Below, in pieces: positions 21,345 to 32,600 of a stretch of DNA of 64,000 bases. The notes below the pieces were generated by a model. That model worked only from the letters and a program-made list of their open reading frames with translations. It was not told the origin of the DNA and ran no database searches. The stretch comes from Lepidostoma basale (Eukaryota > Arthropoda > Insecta > Trichoptera > Lepidostomatidae), in the NCBI GenBank assembly GCA_022606425.2, contig JAHDVF020001236.1, positions 41,339 through 105,338 of the forward strand, given 5' to 3'. Numbering within the stretch: the stretch's first letter is position 1; the number at the start of each line of letters is the position of its first letter. The position numbers and the translations under genes are program-made.

Positions 21345-21860
21345 CAAATCACTTTATTTTCTCAAATGATATTACAGACAATAATTATAGTTTAGGGCAT
21401 CTTTTGAGAACAGGTAAAACATAAAAACATATAATATATAATAATACCAGGAATAATACGAGAGATGGTTCGTCATTAGGAATACAAGATACTCTCCAAA
21501 GTCAAGAGTATTTATTTTTCTGACCGTACTTTCACGAATAAGAAAAACGTCGTCACTAGAGGCAGGTTAGTTCTGCATGCTGGGAGATAAAACAGTCTGT
21601 GCTGACGCTGTCGAAGATCTGGAACATAAAGATGGATAGCCTCCAAGATAACGGAGTTTTCAAAGAATCCCCTGTTAAGTCTGAAGAAATTGGTAAGTCT
21701 GAACCCATCTCTTCTTATCTGCAAACTATTGGTCCCCAGCATGCCCAAGAGGAATGCAATGATATAAAGCTACGGATAGCTTCCAGTACATTGTTTCAAT
21801 AAACAATTAATCATTTTTTAATATCAAAGTGTTTCCGCCAAAACAATGGATTATCTATCA
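21345..21860 (-). mobile_element. LINE-F 3' end (Jockey/CR1-like)
   Basis: The minus strand encodes a decayed C-terminus (LRQRQHRLFYLPACRTNLPL and a frame with ENSVILEAIHL), matching the better copy at 60660-61245. Its 3' end has the tail GATTTGATTTGAA at 21345-21358 and the shared trailer GGCATCTTTTGAGAACAGGT (inverse strand). At 21826-21856 an inverted CGGAAACACTTTGATA box from the ribozyme repeats follows. Confidence 0.7.
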
Positions 21861-22159
21861 AAACTAAGTAAATATTTCACCTTCCTTGGTGGTGAAAAAT
21901 GCCGGAAAATCTTTATTGGAATAAGAATTTAAATAGAGTGGGACGAGGAACACGAGAAAGGTAACGATAATGTTATTGATGAGATGAGATGAGGGGAACG
22001 GGAATTCTTAAGGGGAACGAATTGAATTATTCAAGAAGCGTCTCATGATCACGGTGAATTATTTCGTAAGAGACTTTTTAAATTTATTCCTTAAAGTATT
22101 CATCCAAACATATTTTTACAGAAGTCATACAAAATAGTTAATTTATAAAACTAACTAAG
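21861..22159. other. No gene recognised
   Basis: AT-rich sequence with a purine-rich patch at 21935-22020. Nothing can be assigned. Confidence 0.3.
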
Positions 22160-22795
22160 AAACTAACTATCACACCGTGTCTTCGAAGAGTAATCAGAAA
22201 AAAATTATTAATACATTTTTCTTTACTGACATAATTCTCCAGATTCCTCAACATTCATATATCGTCTTTGGGCGGGAATAAATAGATTGAGCCGAGACCG
22301 GTGTGATTTTTTGGAAATGTGACGTGAGAATAGGTTTGCTGCACCATCAGGAAGCCGTGCTTCCACTTAGCCAAGTGCCAGGACCGATTGCAAGTTTCAG
22401 CTAAAGCGACGAGCTCAGTTTTTAGCTGGAACATTTCGTGTCATGCACGCGCGTCAATTTCTCGGACACATCACGTGGCCGACATTCAATATTTGATTTA
22501 TTTGATCGTGCTACAATTTTCTCGGTCTTCCTCAAATTCTAGTTCCATAAGCATGGTTAACATATACTTTTTACCATTCTTTCATCATTCATTCTTTCCA
22601 TGTAACCAAACCATCTTAATGATCCATTCATTATTTTGCTCAAAACACTATCATTCGCGCCGCATTCAATACTTATATTTTCATTCGACACTCTATCATA
22701 CATAGAAATTTTACACATTCGTCTAAGATATCTCATTTCTAAGTCATTTATTCTACATTAATCCTTCTTTTGCCAGTTTTATGCTTCGCAACTAA
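22160..22795 (-). mobile_element. LINE-A2-like copy, degraded
   Basis: The minus strand matches LINE-A over the C-terminal region: words TGGCCGACATTCAATATTTG, CCATGTAACCAAACCATCTT and TCATACATAGAAATTTTACA sit in the correct order, with a foreign or highly diverged segment at 22265-22440. It ends near an ACTAACTAAGAAACTAACTA tail, the A2 type. Confidence 0.65.
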
Positions 22796-23157
22796 ACTGT
22801 TCGCTGTTAGTTTAATAAATAAAATGATTTTATATCTTTATTTAATCAAATTCTTTTTTTCCCAATTATTTATCTGTAAAAAACGTAGAAGAACAAATGT
22901 CAATTAAAGTACGGTATAATTTTCAAAATAAACAATTCGCATTATATTATAAAATAAAATATTTTTATAATGAATTCATAAAATAAATTTTGAATACCGA
23001 TTATTTTATCTATGACAAAAACTGAAGTTGATTATAACACCTGATAATGATAACATCGATTAGCGAAACAACTCTTGCAAAAATCTCAAAAGAAATGTAA
23101 TCAATTGTGCATTTAAATAATAACAGTGTTTTTATTTAAACAAAAAAATTAGCTGAA
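22796..23157 (+). repeat. AT-rich sequence with a family D ribozyme relic
   Basis: At about 23038-23085: CTGATAA, extra T, GATAACATCGATTAGC hairpin (imperfect) and GAAACAACTCTTGC. Flanks TTATAACAC and AATTGTGC agree with other D copies. Confidence 0.5.
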
Positions 23158-23252
23158 TAGAAATCGACGTACGTGCATGAGACGTTGTATGAATATTAAA
23201 GAAACGAGACAAGCTTGCCATGTAAGAATAATGTAGAATGTAGCGGTCCTTT
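23158..23252 (+). mobile_element. LINE-A fragment
   Basis: A short piece with AAATCGACGTACGTGCATGA and a GCGGTCCTTTTTTTC remnant of the 3' end; no open frame. Confidence 0.6.
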
Positions 23253-23340
23253 TTTTCTTAGTAAGTGAGTTTTTATAATATAAATAAAAGTGTTACTTTA
23301 TTAAGGATCATTTAAATTAGTAAAAATACAAATAATTAAA

Positions 23341-24020
23341 ACTCGCTCGTTCAAGCCGTTTCCCCGCAGGGGTAGGCAGAGAGAATGGACCGCCACACTA
23401 CGCCTTCCTGACATACCTCCCTAGCTTCCTCCACATTCATGCAACGAGTCATACACTCACGTCGATTCTTCCGGCTTTTAACATGACCAACCTTAAAAAT
23501 TTGATAAACTTGGTCATGCCATGTTTTCCTCGGTCTACCTCGACTCCGTACTCCATTTACATCGTTGACGTTTACCTTTTTCATCATTATTTCTTCACCT
23601 ATGCGCTCCATATGAACGAAACAACGCAGCGATCCTTTCATAATTTGGTTCATAATACCTTCTTTCGCTTAACATTCCTTTCTAATATCAACATTTGATA
23701 TTTTGTCGTACATCGTTCTACCATACATACGTCTTAGGGACCTCTTCTCTAGACCAGAATTCCATTGTGAACGGCCATTTTCGCTTTCATTGATAAATTC
23801 TTGTTTCCAATAACTATTTTGAAAGCTCTAGTCACATACCACACATAAGTCTTAGGGACCTCATCTCTACCGCATTTATTCTGCTCTCGTCTTTTGTCTG
23901 CCAGTTCCATGTTTCGCTTCCATACATAATGTTTGGGACCAGAACTCCACTTGGAACGGCCATTTTCGCTTTCATTGATAAATTCTTGTTCCCAATAACC
24001 ATTTTTAAAGATTCATTCAG
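23341..24020 (-). mobile_element. LINE-A1 copy with a second partial copy beside it
   Basis: From 23341 to about 23835 the minus strand carries the A1 end (GCCGTTTCCCCGCAGGGG on plus) with a 100-codon open frame for RCFVHMERIGEE to SAYPCGETA, then a deletion of about 85 bases after the RSLRRM region. From 23840 to 24020 the RSLRRM-to-KAKMAVHN region occurs again in the same orientation. This means two insertions or a partial tandem duplication. Confidence 0.8.
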
Positions 24021-24902
24021 TATACTAAAAGAAAATCTTAAATATCTAAGAGAAACATAAGAAGTATATAAAATCGTGAAATATTATAGTCAGAGACGTC
24101 AATAAGGGTGGTGCTATTGTGTCTAGACAGGAGTGATGTTCGTCGAAACTTTTACTGAAAGCTCTCGAAGAAAAAGTTACCCCGATCCTTCTAGCGATCT
24201 GCCAATAAAATGAGGAATCCAACAACTGACTTAAGAACTCGCTGCTCAAAGGAAAGATAGCAGACGATTCCTGAAATAAAATAAAGTTTTATAAAAACAA
24301 AACGTGTTTCTGCGTAAAGTTACGTCTTAAAGGAAAAATAATAATAAAAACTCAGGTTTATTAACTGTTTTCAAAACTGAGACGTAGGATAGTACGATAC
24401 ATAAAATGTTTTACATAAATGAGTATATTTTTAATTTGAAATAAAGTGAAATTTTACATAAATTGTTAATTAATAAAAAAAAATCTGAAAAAACTCTTCT
24501 TATTACTCTCGTACATATATACCATATATGAATAATAAAATTGGAAGAGAATGATCATACAATAAAACAAAGATATTTTTACTTTTGTAGTAGATAATAA
24601 TACTATATTAGAATCATTAGTCACCTTGAATTATGTAAAATCATTTGTAAACAATTTGTAAAAATATATTTTTCTTAGAAATACCTTATTTCGTCCCACC
24701 TCAAATAACTAATTTTTTATTTATATAATATCATTCAGTATTCCCTAATTTTGTTATCATTGTCATAAAAAAATTTAACGAGTTGAAAGAAACATTTTTC
24801 AGTATTTCTGGGCCTACTAAAATTATCATTTGTTAAAAATGTAAAAAGTTACATGAATTTTCGTTAATTACCTTATTCTGCTCCATTTACTAGTATAAAC
24901 AG
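24021..24902. other. AT-rich; copy of an unclassified repeat
   Basis: No gene is supported. At 24630-24735 lies the inverse copy of the repeat at 14096-14205. Confidence 0.4.
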
Positions 24903-25010
24903 CAACGAGCTGAAATTTCGTCACATTTGATAATGCCTCAGAAGAGCGAAACATGTCATTCCCATAAAAAATAATAAAAACTTGTGGAAAACTGGCGTAT
25001 TAATTATAAT
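24903..25010 (+). repeat. Family A ribozyme-like half element
   Basis: TTGATAA at 24927-24933, extra T, GCCTC hairpin GAGC, GAAACATGTC at about 24948-24957, then CATTCCCATAAA and AACTTGTGGAAAACTGG outer sequence. Only one arm is present. Confidence 0.6.
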
Positions 25011-25025
25011 GTAGCAAAATTCTTA

Positions 25026-25740
25026 TTCTTAACTACTTAACTAACTAACCATCACGCCGTCTCCCCGAAGGGGTAGGCAGAAATAATGGACTGCCACACT
25101 TTTCTTTGCTGACATATTTCTCTCGCTTCCTCAACATTCATACATCGTGTCATGCACGCGCGTCGATTTCTCTAACTCTTCACATGGCCGACATTCAATA
25201 TTTGATTTATTTGATCGTGCCACGTTTTCCTCGGTCTTCCTCTATTTCTGGTTCCATTTACATCATTAACATATAATTTTTTTACCATTATTTCTTCATT
25301 TATTCTTTCCATATGGCCAAACCATCTTAATGATCCTTTCATTATTTTGTTCATGACGCCATCATTCGCACAGCATTCACTTCTTATATTTTCATTCGAC
25401 AATCTATCATACACAGAGTATCCACACATTCGTCTAAGAGATCTCATTTCTACTGCATTTATTCTACTTTCATCCTTCTTTTGCCAGTTCCATGCTTCAC
25501 TTCCATACATAAGGGTCGGTAGAAGAACATCATTGTGCACTGCCATTCTAGCTTTTTTGGATAGGTTTTTGTTTGCGATGACAACCTTAAGTGCACCATT
25601 CACTTTGTTGCCTGCCCCAACCCTTCTTTCAATATCCCTCTCCACTCGCCCGCCCATCTCTTGTAAAAAAACTACCTAAATACACGAACTCAACTACTTG
25701 CTCCAAATTTTCACCATTCACGCTAATGTTGCAGACTCCT
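25026..25740 (-). mobile_element. LINE-A2 copy with GTTA tail
   Basis: The tail appears on plus as TTAACTAACTAACC before ATCACGCCGTCTCCCCGAAG. The 161-codon frame at 25172-25657 encodes DIERRVGAGNKVNGALK, LLPTLMYGSEAWNWQKKDES, MKGSLRWFGHMERI and RNRGRPRKTWHDQI. Beyond 25657 the upstream RT reading continues in another frame to about 25735. It is distinct from A1 by both tail and by the ETA-equivalent DNA end CTTCGGGGAGACGGCGTGAT. Confidence 0.85.
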
Positions 25741-27112
25741 CTTCTTCTTGTCAAATATGTTTTTGTTACAATTCTAGGGATGGGTTTACAGCAATGTTTA
25801 ACAACATCTTTGCTGGTTCTTGGGAAGCCGGTTGGCCCTTTTAAGATGGTAGTTTCCCGTTGCTTTTCACATTTTTGTATAATATATAACAGGTTATTTG
25901 AACCTAATTACTGTATACAGCTTTTTAGGTATTGATTCTCATGACATGTGATAGGTAGCTAGTCTATCCATATTTATAGTCGCGTAAATTCTTCCAGAAA
26001 AAGACAGTGTGAGATTGTATGAGATGGTAATATTTTGTCAAAATATCATTGGTCCAGAAGTCCGCCAGCCGGACCGCGCTTCTGGATACTCGAGACAGGA
26101 ACTCTTCGGTGCAGATAACTGGGGAGCTCGAGCACTGTGTTATATGCAGTATAGATTGCTTCGAGCTGCATAATATAGTGCTTCGCCACAAAGAATTCCT
26201 CATCTTGCGCAGTTATCTTTGGATGAGTAGAAGTGAACGTGTTGAATTAAAACGCATATAAAACAATTGCTATGCTTAGTTATAACTTTGGTTTACAATA
26301 TATAGTTTTTGGTCTTGTTACTATGATTTTCTTATCTAGTACCGGCTTTCGATACGAAAATAACAAAATTTCAATTTTAATTATCCTCAGATTCCATATT
26401 CAAATTTACATACGCCCATCTAAACTTGTGTTTATTTTCCCTTCTGTTTATTTATGTATCGCTGTGGGTGGTTCAAAATTATTTCATTATAATGTCAGAT
26501 CACAAAAATAGCACGATAAAAGCTTTCAAATATTACAAAGGAAAAGCGTGCATAAATATGAAAAATCAAATTTGATTTTGTGAATTTGAAGAAGAAAATA
26601 TATATTTTAGGTGTGTGTTATAAAAAGGCAAATCGAACAAAATGGTATCACAAGTTTTATTTTATGACATTCAGATCTTTTTGTTTTCTACCATTGGATA
26701 TTAAGAAATTATCAGTTTTAATGTATTAAAGAAATGTACAATATAATTTCATAAGAGAAATAAATTATACTCGTATATAATTAGGTCACTAGCAATGCTT
26801 AAAATTGTTTTATATGAATATTTAATATTCAGATACCTTTTTTGTACTTTTTGTCATTTTCAAAAACCAATGCGATATAAGCCCTGCGTAAAGCTATGTA
26901 CTCGTATAATGTAGACCTCAAGGAAAATATACCATAATGGTTATTTGAGCAACTTATAAAAATCTTCAGGAAAAATCACAATATTGTCAGAAATGATGTT
27001 AGGAAATCTGAATATTGGAAACTCTTACTTTTAAGCTTACAGGAAAAAATATTTTTTTCCAAACAATAATAATACAAACAAATAAAACAACACATTCATT
27101 CCGAACAATAAC
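25741..27112. other. No gene; repeat debris
   Basis: At 25795-25960 a patch (GGTAGTTTCCCGTTGCTTTT) is shared in part with 32610-32740 and 37830-37880, so it is an old dispersed repeat. A GC-richer island at 26040-26235 is open in more than one frame but has no family I recognise. The remainder is AT-rich. Confidence 0.4.
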
Positions 27113-27245
27113 TATTAAAGTGGAAATGGGCGGGACATGTCGCCAGACAAGGAACGGATAGAATGGATACACAGATTCTTGATATGAGACCATAAAGAGA
27201 AAAAGAGGCGTTGGTCGACCCCAAAAACGATAGGCTGACCACATA
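27113..27245 (+). mobile_element. LINE-E fragment
   Basis: Encodes LKWKWAGHVARQGTDRMDTQ, then a GRPQKR-like piece in a shifted frame, the same region as 640-780. It is truncated at both sides. Confidence 0.65.
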
Positions 27246-27359
27246 ACTGCGGCAATCTATCCTTCAATCAGCTAACTCCTCGGCAATAGGCAGATAAGTT
27301 GAGCCAAAGCGCACCCCCTTTCGCAGTGGTAGGTCCGTCCGCCTGGGATATGCTCCCTG

Positions 27360-27570
27360 CACGTATCAGATGCATCGACAATCCGATTGATTTTAAATCT
27401 AACCTAAAAACCTACCTTTTCAAAATATCTCATAAAATATAATCAACGGTTATCTGATTGCTGGTGTCAGATGCAGCTCTCATGTCTAAAACATTGTCTA
27501 AGCGCCCTTGAGGTGAGGTATCAACGAAAACGGCGCTATGCAAAATAGCCTAATTATTATTATTATTATA
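27360..27570 (+). mobile_element. LINE-G 3' end with ATT-repeat tail
   Basis: The 3' trailer GCGCCCTTGAGGTGAGGTAT, then AAACGGCGCTATGCAAAATA and ATT units, is shared with 31480-31690 and, inverted, 31738-31835. A readable fragment just upstream (FKSNLKTYLFKIS-like) matches the usual C-terminal end of L2/CR1-type LINEs. Confidence 0.7.
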
Positions 27571-27764
27571 TAATTAAAATCGGAGGAGAAAAATTAACTT
27601 GTGCAGGTTATAGGAAAAGGAGACGATTTGAAGAGGCTTACATCCAGCAGTGAAGAAATTGATAGAAAAAAGAAAAGAAAAATGATATTATCATATGCGG
27701 CATATCTTTGTTATCGTTATAACTTTATATATAAATGTCAGCAAAACCAAATGGATGACATTCG

Positions 27765-28410
27765 GACGGCTTGACTACAGTGGGTCAGTATTGCATTTGA
27801 ACGGCCGTAAAATTTTAAATACCTCGGCAGCATACTAACGGAATCTCTTGACTCAGCTGTATAGATAAAATGCAAAATTGAGGCAGCAAGAGTTACGTTT
27901 AATAAAATGATATCACTCTTCTGCAATGATAACGTAAACTTGAAACTCCGCCAGAGAATGATCAAATGCTATGTGTGGTCTGTTTTATTGTACGGATGTG
28001 AAAGTTGGACCCTGAAAGTAAACTCAATGAATAGACTGGAAGCATTTGAAATGTGGCTCCATCACCGAATGCTCAGAGTTCCCTGGACATACATGGTTAC
28101 CAATACCGAAGTCCTGGGGCGAGCTAGAGTTGACAGGGAATTGTTATCAACTATCAAGTTTCGAAAGATCTCATATCTGGGTCATATACTGCGTGGGGAA
28201 AAGTACCACCTTCTCCAACTGATATTGGAGGGGAAAATTGAGGGACGCCGAGGGCCCGGAAGGAGACAAATTTCCTGGCTGAAAACGTGAGGGAGTGGAC
28301 CGTCATACGAAGTGTGGAAGAGCTGTTTCGAGCGGCGCAGGACAGGGACAGGTTCACCGAGGTGATCGCCAACGTTGGGGGACCCGACAGGGCACTTGAA
28401 TAAGAAGAAG
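27765..28410 (+). mobile_element. LINE-C 3' part, best copy
   Basis: A frame at 27907-28290 encodes RQRMIKCYVWSVLLYGCESW, RLEAFEMWLHHRMLRVPW, SYLGHILRGEKYHLLQLILE and GRRGPGRRQISWLK; a stop follows and the last 40 residues (REWTVIRSVEELFRAAQDR) continue in another frame. The end GTTGGGGGACCCGACAGGGC then has an AAG-repeat tail. Upstream, 27765-27900 covers the YLG box with several mutations. Other copies: 1500-2010, 6930-7205, 17700-17960, 48265-48560, and an end at 33390-33440. Confidence 0.85.
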
Positions 28411-29429
28411 AATATAACTTTATACGTTAAATGACTTTTTATTGAACAAACTTCAAAGGCAAGTTATACGGTAAACAGTCTTTCATCTTGATTACCTCAG
28501 AAAATAATTTAACTTTTGTGCTTTATTGAAATCCTCATTAGAGCTTTTGGACTGGTATGAGCAGTTGGGCAAACAATTTCCTCTTCGCATGCAAACAGGC
28601 TTCCCGCCCTGTTCAGCCTTTATTCTGGGGCTTTATGAATTTAATTTGGGAATAAGGGATTTAAGTTCACAATTAACGTACATAGTCCTTTATTTGGTTA
28701 GCCATTTTGAAATTATTATGCACAACGAAGGGAAATTAAAATTAATATCTTCACGCTGTTTTTGTTTATCGACAAACTTAGTTTAATATACAGCTGCGAT
28801 ATACTAAGTTTGGCGATAAACGTTAATAAACTGTTAAATATAAAACAAATTTTAGTTCTGGCTGTGGTAATTAGCACTATTCTTAAATTCCTAAGAAAGA
28901 TTAAACTTAGGAAATTTTAATAAGTTTAAGAAATGTTTTGGGAAACAGTGTAATCCAGATAATTAAATTGTTGGAATTCTAGCATTCCTTTTTACTAATA
29001 TGCATCGCTTCCTCAATTGTTTTAATAAAGGTTAATTTATCAAGAAGTTTAATTAATTAAATAGGTACTTTTTTACAATTTAAAATTAACTACACATTTT
29101 CTGGTTCATAAAACAATAACTTTAAAATACACACTATTTTAAGAAAAATATTTTTACAAGTAGGTACATCCAAAATTAAGTTTACATAGTAACGCAGTAT
29201 TTTTTAAAATTCTGTATAAATAATGATAATTTTACATTTCCGTGTCTTAAGGCATCATCTTCTACTGATGTTTTGGAGAGCGTTGCTCTTCTCACAACTT
29301 ATTTAAAATAATATTTTTTCTACCAGTGACACTTGAAAATTTATCAGTTGGGGACCTTGACAATATCAATTATAATCAATAATTGGTAAATATTTAATAG
29401 TCATTAGTCAAATTGTAAATATTTAATAA
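28411..29429. other. No gene supported
   Basis: Mostly AT-rich. A stretch at 28535-28660 has somewhat higher GC and one 86-codon open frame, but there is no recognisable family and no clear splice pair, so I do not call it. Confidence 0.3.
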
Positions 29430-29690
29430 TTAATAGTCCATTGTTTTGGCCGAAATACTATGATACCTTAGAATTTGAAACTGTTAATGAATAAACTTTG
29501 ATTTGTGTATCACAATTGTATTTTATTTTACGCGACAGCTGTTTCATCAACCAAGGTTGACATCATTGTAATACCTGATGATATCAACCTTGGTTGATGA
29601 AACAGTTGTTGCGTCAAATAAAATACAATTGTGATACAAAAAACAAAGTTCATTCATTAAGAGTTTTTAATATTTTCATTAAAAAAAAAC
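29430..29690. repeat. Family D fold-back with two ribozyme-like cores
   Basis: Starts with the GTTTTGGCCGAAATACTATG box (29437-29465). A long inverted repeat follows: CACAATTGTATTTTATTTTA near 29510 against TAAAATACAATTGTG near 29620, enclosing two outward-facing cores. The plus core is described separately; the minus core (29531-29564) has a good hairpin and GAAACAGCTGTCGCG but has lost the CTGATGA box. Confidence 0.75.
29575..29613 (+). ncRNA. Family D hammerhead-like sequence with intact core boxes
   Basis: CTGATGA at 29575-29581, extra T at 29582, stem II ATCAAC/GTTGAT with loop CTTG at 29583-29598, GAAAC at 29599-29603, then AGTTGTTGCG. Both catalytic boxes match the hammerhead consensus and the hairpin is perfect. 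The 3' part is GTT, not GTC, before stem I. Stem I is not obvious locally, so folding may need a longer transcript or a dimer. Confidence 0.65.
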
Positions 29691-30239
29691 ATTCCACGAA
29701 TGTTCTTCATTAGTAACTGGGAAATTCACTGGCATAGTTGTATCATTAAAATAAATACGCTATTTTCCCGTAAAATTCTTCCAAAATACCTCTCGAATTC
29801 TATTACATTCATTAATCACCTTAATTGATTATTTTAAAAATTCCAAGTATTCCAAAAACTTTCTCGACATATTTTTCAATTCACACCTTGATTGTATACA
29901 AACCTTCAAGCCGTGTTTTTCTCATCTATTCATTTCTCATTTATTTCCAGTTTTAATGACAGCCGAATACAATTATTTTAAAAATAATAATAAACTACAA
30001 TTTTATATTATACAGTCATATCAATCCATAAACATTGATCATTTAAGTTTCATTATAAAATTTTCAAACGCCTAATGTGTTCTTTATTTCTCATTTACAT
30101 TTTTCAGTCAGAGTATATTATATGGCTGTATTAGCCAGCAAAACAAATAGTCTAACAAAAATCAGACAACCTACGATGTATAATATTAACTGATTGTTAA
30201 TGATATACCTGGGGACTAAATAAAAAGCTTCAGATATTT
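29691..30239. other. AT-rich, no gene
   Basis: No supported feature. Confidence 0.3.
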
Positions 30240-30650
30240 GTGAGCAGAGCACCCATAATGACATGTATACCGAAGTACGAGAACAAGTCAATAAAGCCTC
30301 TGCCATGTCAGAGTGTCAGAATCAAGTCTGGAAGAACATGCAAATGCGTATTGACAGCAAGGTCCACAATCTGTAAGATATACATGCGACTTATCATGCC
30401 GTATGCTGTAGAGACGCGGGCCGACAGTATATGATCCAAGGGTCTGCTAAGAACATCAAAGATGAAGTTCCTAAGATCCATTACGGAAGAAACTTTACCG
30501 AGATTGTGTTCGTAACGCAGACATAAAACTAAGTTGCGGAATAGAGGATACTGCTTAGTGAATAAGATCCAGAATAAGGTACTGGAGCAAAAATGAAAAT
30601 GGATGTGACCGACTCGCATATATAATCGCTTACTAAATCCCATATTACAT
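30240..30650 (+). mobile_element. LINE-D-like fragment, degraded
   Basis: Short readable pieces such as YMRLIMPYAVETRADS and LLRTSKMKFLRSI correspond to the ETRADTTRTK and RTLRMIAG segments of LINE-D. Many mutations are present; the 3' boundary meets LINE-I near 30650. Confidence 0.6.
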
Positions 30651-30654
30651 AGCG

Positions 30655-31010
30655 GAGACTAGAGGCTTTTGAGATGTGGTCCTATAGAAGACTCTTTGGA
30701 ATTTCCTGGAGAGACCACATCACGAATGAGGAAGTTCTTCAAGGAATCGAAGGAGGAAGGCATCTGCTCAGAACCTTGTCCGAAAGGCGTGCAAGATGTA
30801 ATACGTCAAGAAGGTCTCTTGCATGCCATAATGGAGGGTATGACCGAGGGGACAAACTCTAAGGAACGCCCACGCCGAGAGTACCTAGAGGACCTGTTGG
30901 TGGACGTGCGCTGCTCATCATATGCAGATTTCAAAAGAGTCGCACAAGACAGGGAAGAATGGAAGAGAAGAATAGAAGAAATTGCTGCAAACCAATCCCA
31001 GGATTGAAAC
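30655..31010 (+). mobile_element. LINE-I 3' part
   Basis: Frames encode RLLRCGPIEDSLEFPGET (the mutated counterpart of a LINE segment RLEAFEMW..), then SKERPRREYLEDLLVDVRCS and YADFKRVAQDREEWKRRIEE, ending in NQSQD and a stop at 31005-31007. This C-terminal layout is typical of LINE ORF2 but different from families A-H. Confidence 0.7.
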
Positions 31011-31479
31011 TTTCTCACTTACTAAATCCCCTCAGGACACCGTTAACTCGGAAGACTACCTCAGAGATGGAGGAACAGCTCGACCTCATCATCCCAGAAG
31101 ACATGATTTATGTGCCATAGATCGTCAGATCTATTGAAAGAAGATTTTCATTTCAAAGTTTCTAGACAATATGGCACCTAGCCCAAGCCGACCTTTAGAT
31201 TTACGTACTTCCACCTATAATACCGCAGTCACATTAATTCTACTAACAGCTTATAGTAAAGCAACATTTTTATACCCAAATGTATGCAAAGGATTCGTTG
31301 CCAAATTTTGTCAATGGTGAAGCGATGTAAAATTGGCAACGAAAAACATATAAAAAGTTTTATTTGTTCAGCGAAATTTGTGGTCTGCGCAGAAAACTTA
31401 TAAACGGTTTCCGTTACATATTGGCTAATGGAATTAAATTTATATGTACCTTTAAAGTGCATAGATAATCAGTCACAGT
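31011..31479. other. No gene supported
   Basis: Higher GC at 31010-31210 continues the LINE debris with no readable motif; AT-rich after that. Confidence 0.3.
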
Positions 31480-31835
31480 TTAGATCGAGACTCAAAACCC
31501 ACATTTTCAAATTATTATTTCCTGATAGGAAGGGCTGATCGACTATGTCAGGAGCAGCCCTCATACTAATATGTTTATTATTTTTTTTATTATTTTTTTT
31601 TTTAGTCGATTAAACGGAGCAATTTCTAGAGCGCCCTTGAGATGAGTAATTCATAAAAATGCGCTCTATAAATTATCCAATTTACATTATATGTATAAGC
31701 TATCTTTGTAATAATCAGCCATGTATAAAATCTTCATGAGTAGTAATAATAATAATAATAATAATAATTTGCTAACTTTTAAAGCGCCGTTTTTGTGATG
31801 TAATCACCTCAAGGGCGCATTAAGCTGTAAGGCAA
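31480..31835. mobile_element. Two LINE-G 3' ends in opposite orientation
   Basis: Plus-strand copy at 31480-31690: RLKTHIFKLLF-like end, then GAGCGCCCTTGAGATGAGTA and GCGCTCTATAAATTA. Minus-strand copy at 31738-31835: TAATAA-repeat tail at 31739-31768 followed by the inverse of GCGCCCTTGAGGTGATT. Both are short. Confidence 0.7.
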
Positions 31836-32344
31836 TGAAATAACATATTCATAACGTCATATTCAGCATGGCATATGAAGTCACAAGATAAACACGATGC
31901 TTGCTAGTTCAAATGAAATGTCATATTCGTGGAATGAAATAATTTGAATTTCTGTCGGGACCTACCTTGCATGATCCCTTCGGCCGTAATGAGATTCTGG
32001 ATGAGTTCAAGCGACTCTCGACCGTAGTGCCGCGGCTGTAATGGCATGATTTGCAAGTCGAGTGGAAATTGCAACTACTGGAGTGGCTTTAGACATCCTC
32101 TGCGGAATATTTTTCAGTTTGCCTTCAAGGCATTCAGTCGCGTTTACACGTGATATCGTCTTGTTTATTCACTTCTCTGCTACTTAATTTCATAACCTTT
32201 CATTTATGGTAGGAGTTTTCTAAGGCATATCTGGAGCAAAATATTTGAAAGAATAATAAACTTAATATTGTGAGATACGCAATCATTTATTATTTTTTTC
32301 ATATAAATCCCAGATCAAGTTTGCACCAAATTTTATTAATTTTA
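31836..32344. other. No gene supported
   Basis: A moderately GC patch at 31955-32110 cannot be matched elsewhere here; the rest is AT-rich. Confidence 0.3.
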
Positions 32345-32600
32345 GATAAACGTAAGGTGTAAACACTGTGGAATTCCATAATTACGAATTTTTATGAATA
32401 AAAACACTGTTTTTTTCACTTAAGAGTTTATTTTTTAGATATGTTTCGAAGATTTACACCTTCATCTTCGGGAAAACGATATAAACTGTTTATATCGTTC
32501 TGCTGATGATGAAGGTGTAAGCTTTCGAAACATGTCGAGTAAAATAAATTCAAAAGTGGAAAAAACAATATTGTTTTAATTCATTAAAAAAATATTAACA
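32345..32600. repeat. Family E fold-back with paired hammerhead-like cores
   Basis: Left border has the GTGTAAACACTGTGGAATTC motif. Arms match around TTTTTTCACTT and GAGTTTATTTTTTAG against CTAAAATAAATTC-like and AAGTGGAAAAAA. The centre is the near-perfect palindrome AACGATATAAAC, T, GTTTATATCGTT. The minus core (32437-32475) has CCGAAGA, extra T, GAAG hairpin CTTC and GAAACATATC. The plus core is listed separately. Relatives: 56190-56345, 58840-58990, 62395-62600. Confidence 0.75.
32503..32539 (+). ncRNA. Family E hammerhead-like sequence with intact core boxes
   Basis: CTGATGA at 32503-32509, extra T at 32510, stem II GAAGG/CTTTC (one G-T pair) with loop TGTAAG at 32511-32526, GAAAC at 32527-32531 and ATGTC at 32532-32536, with ACATGT as a palindromic stem III. 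The relative at 56190 shows the likely stem I (TTTTC with GAAAAG); here stem I is disturbed by a base change or insertion before the core. Confidence 0.7.

Noticed and set aside
25964..26261. Overlapping open frames on both strands at 26 kb
   Set aside because: No recognisable family, no splice pair; could be old transposon sequence but I cannot support a call.
28526..28786. 86-codon plus-strand frame
   Set aside because: No domain, no homologous repeat here and no clear acceptor and donor; left as a gap note.
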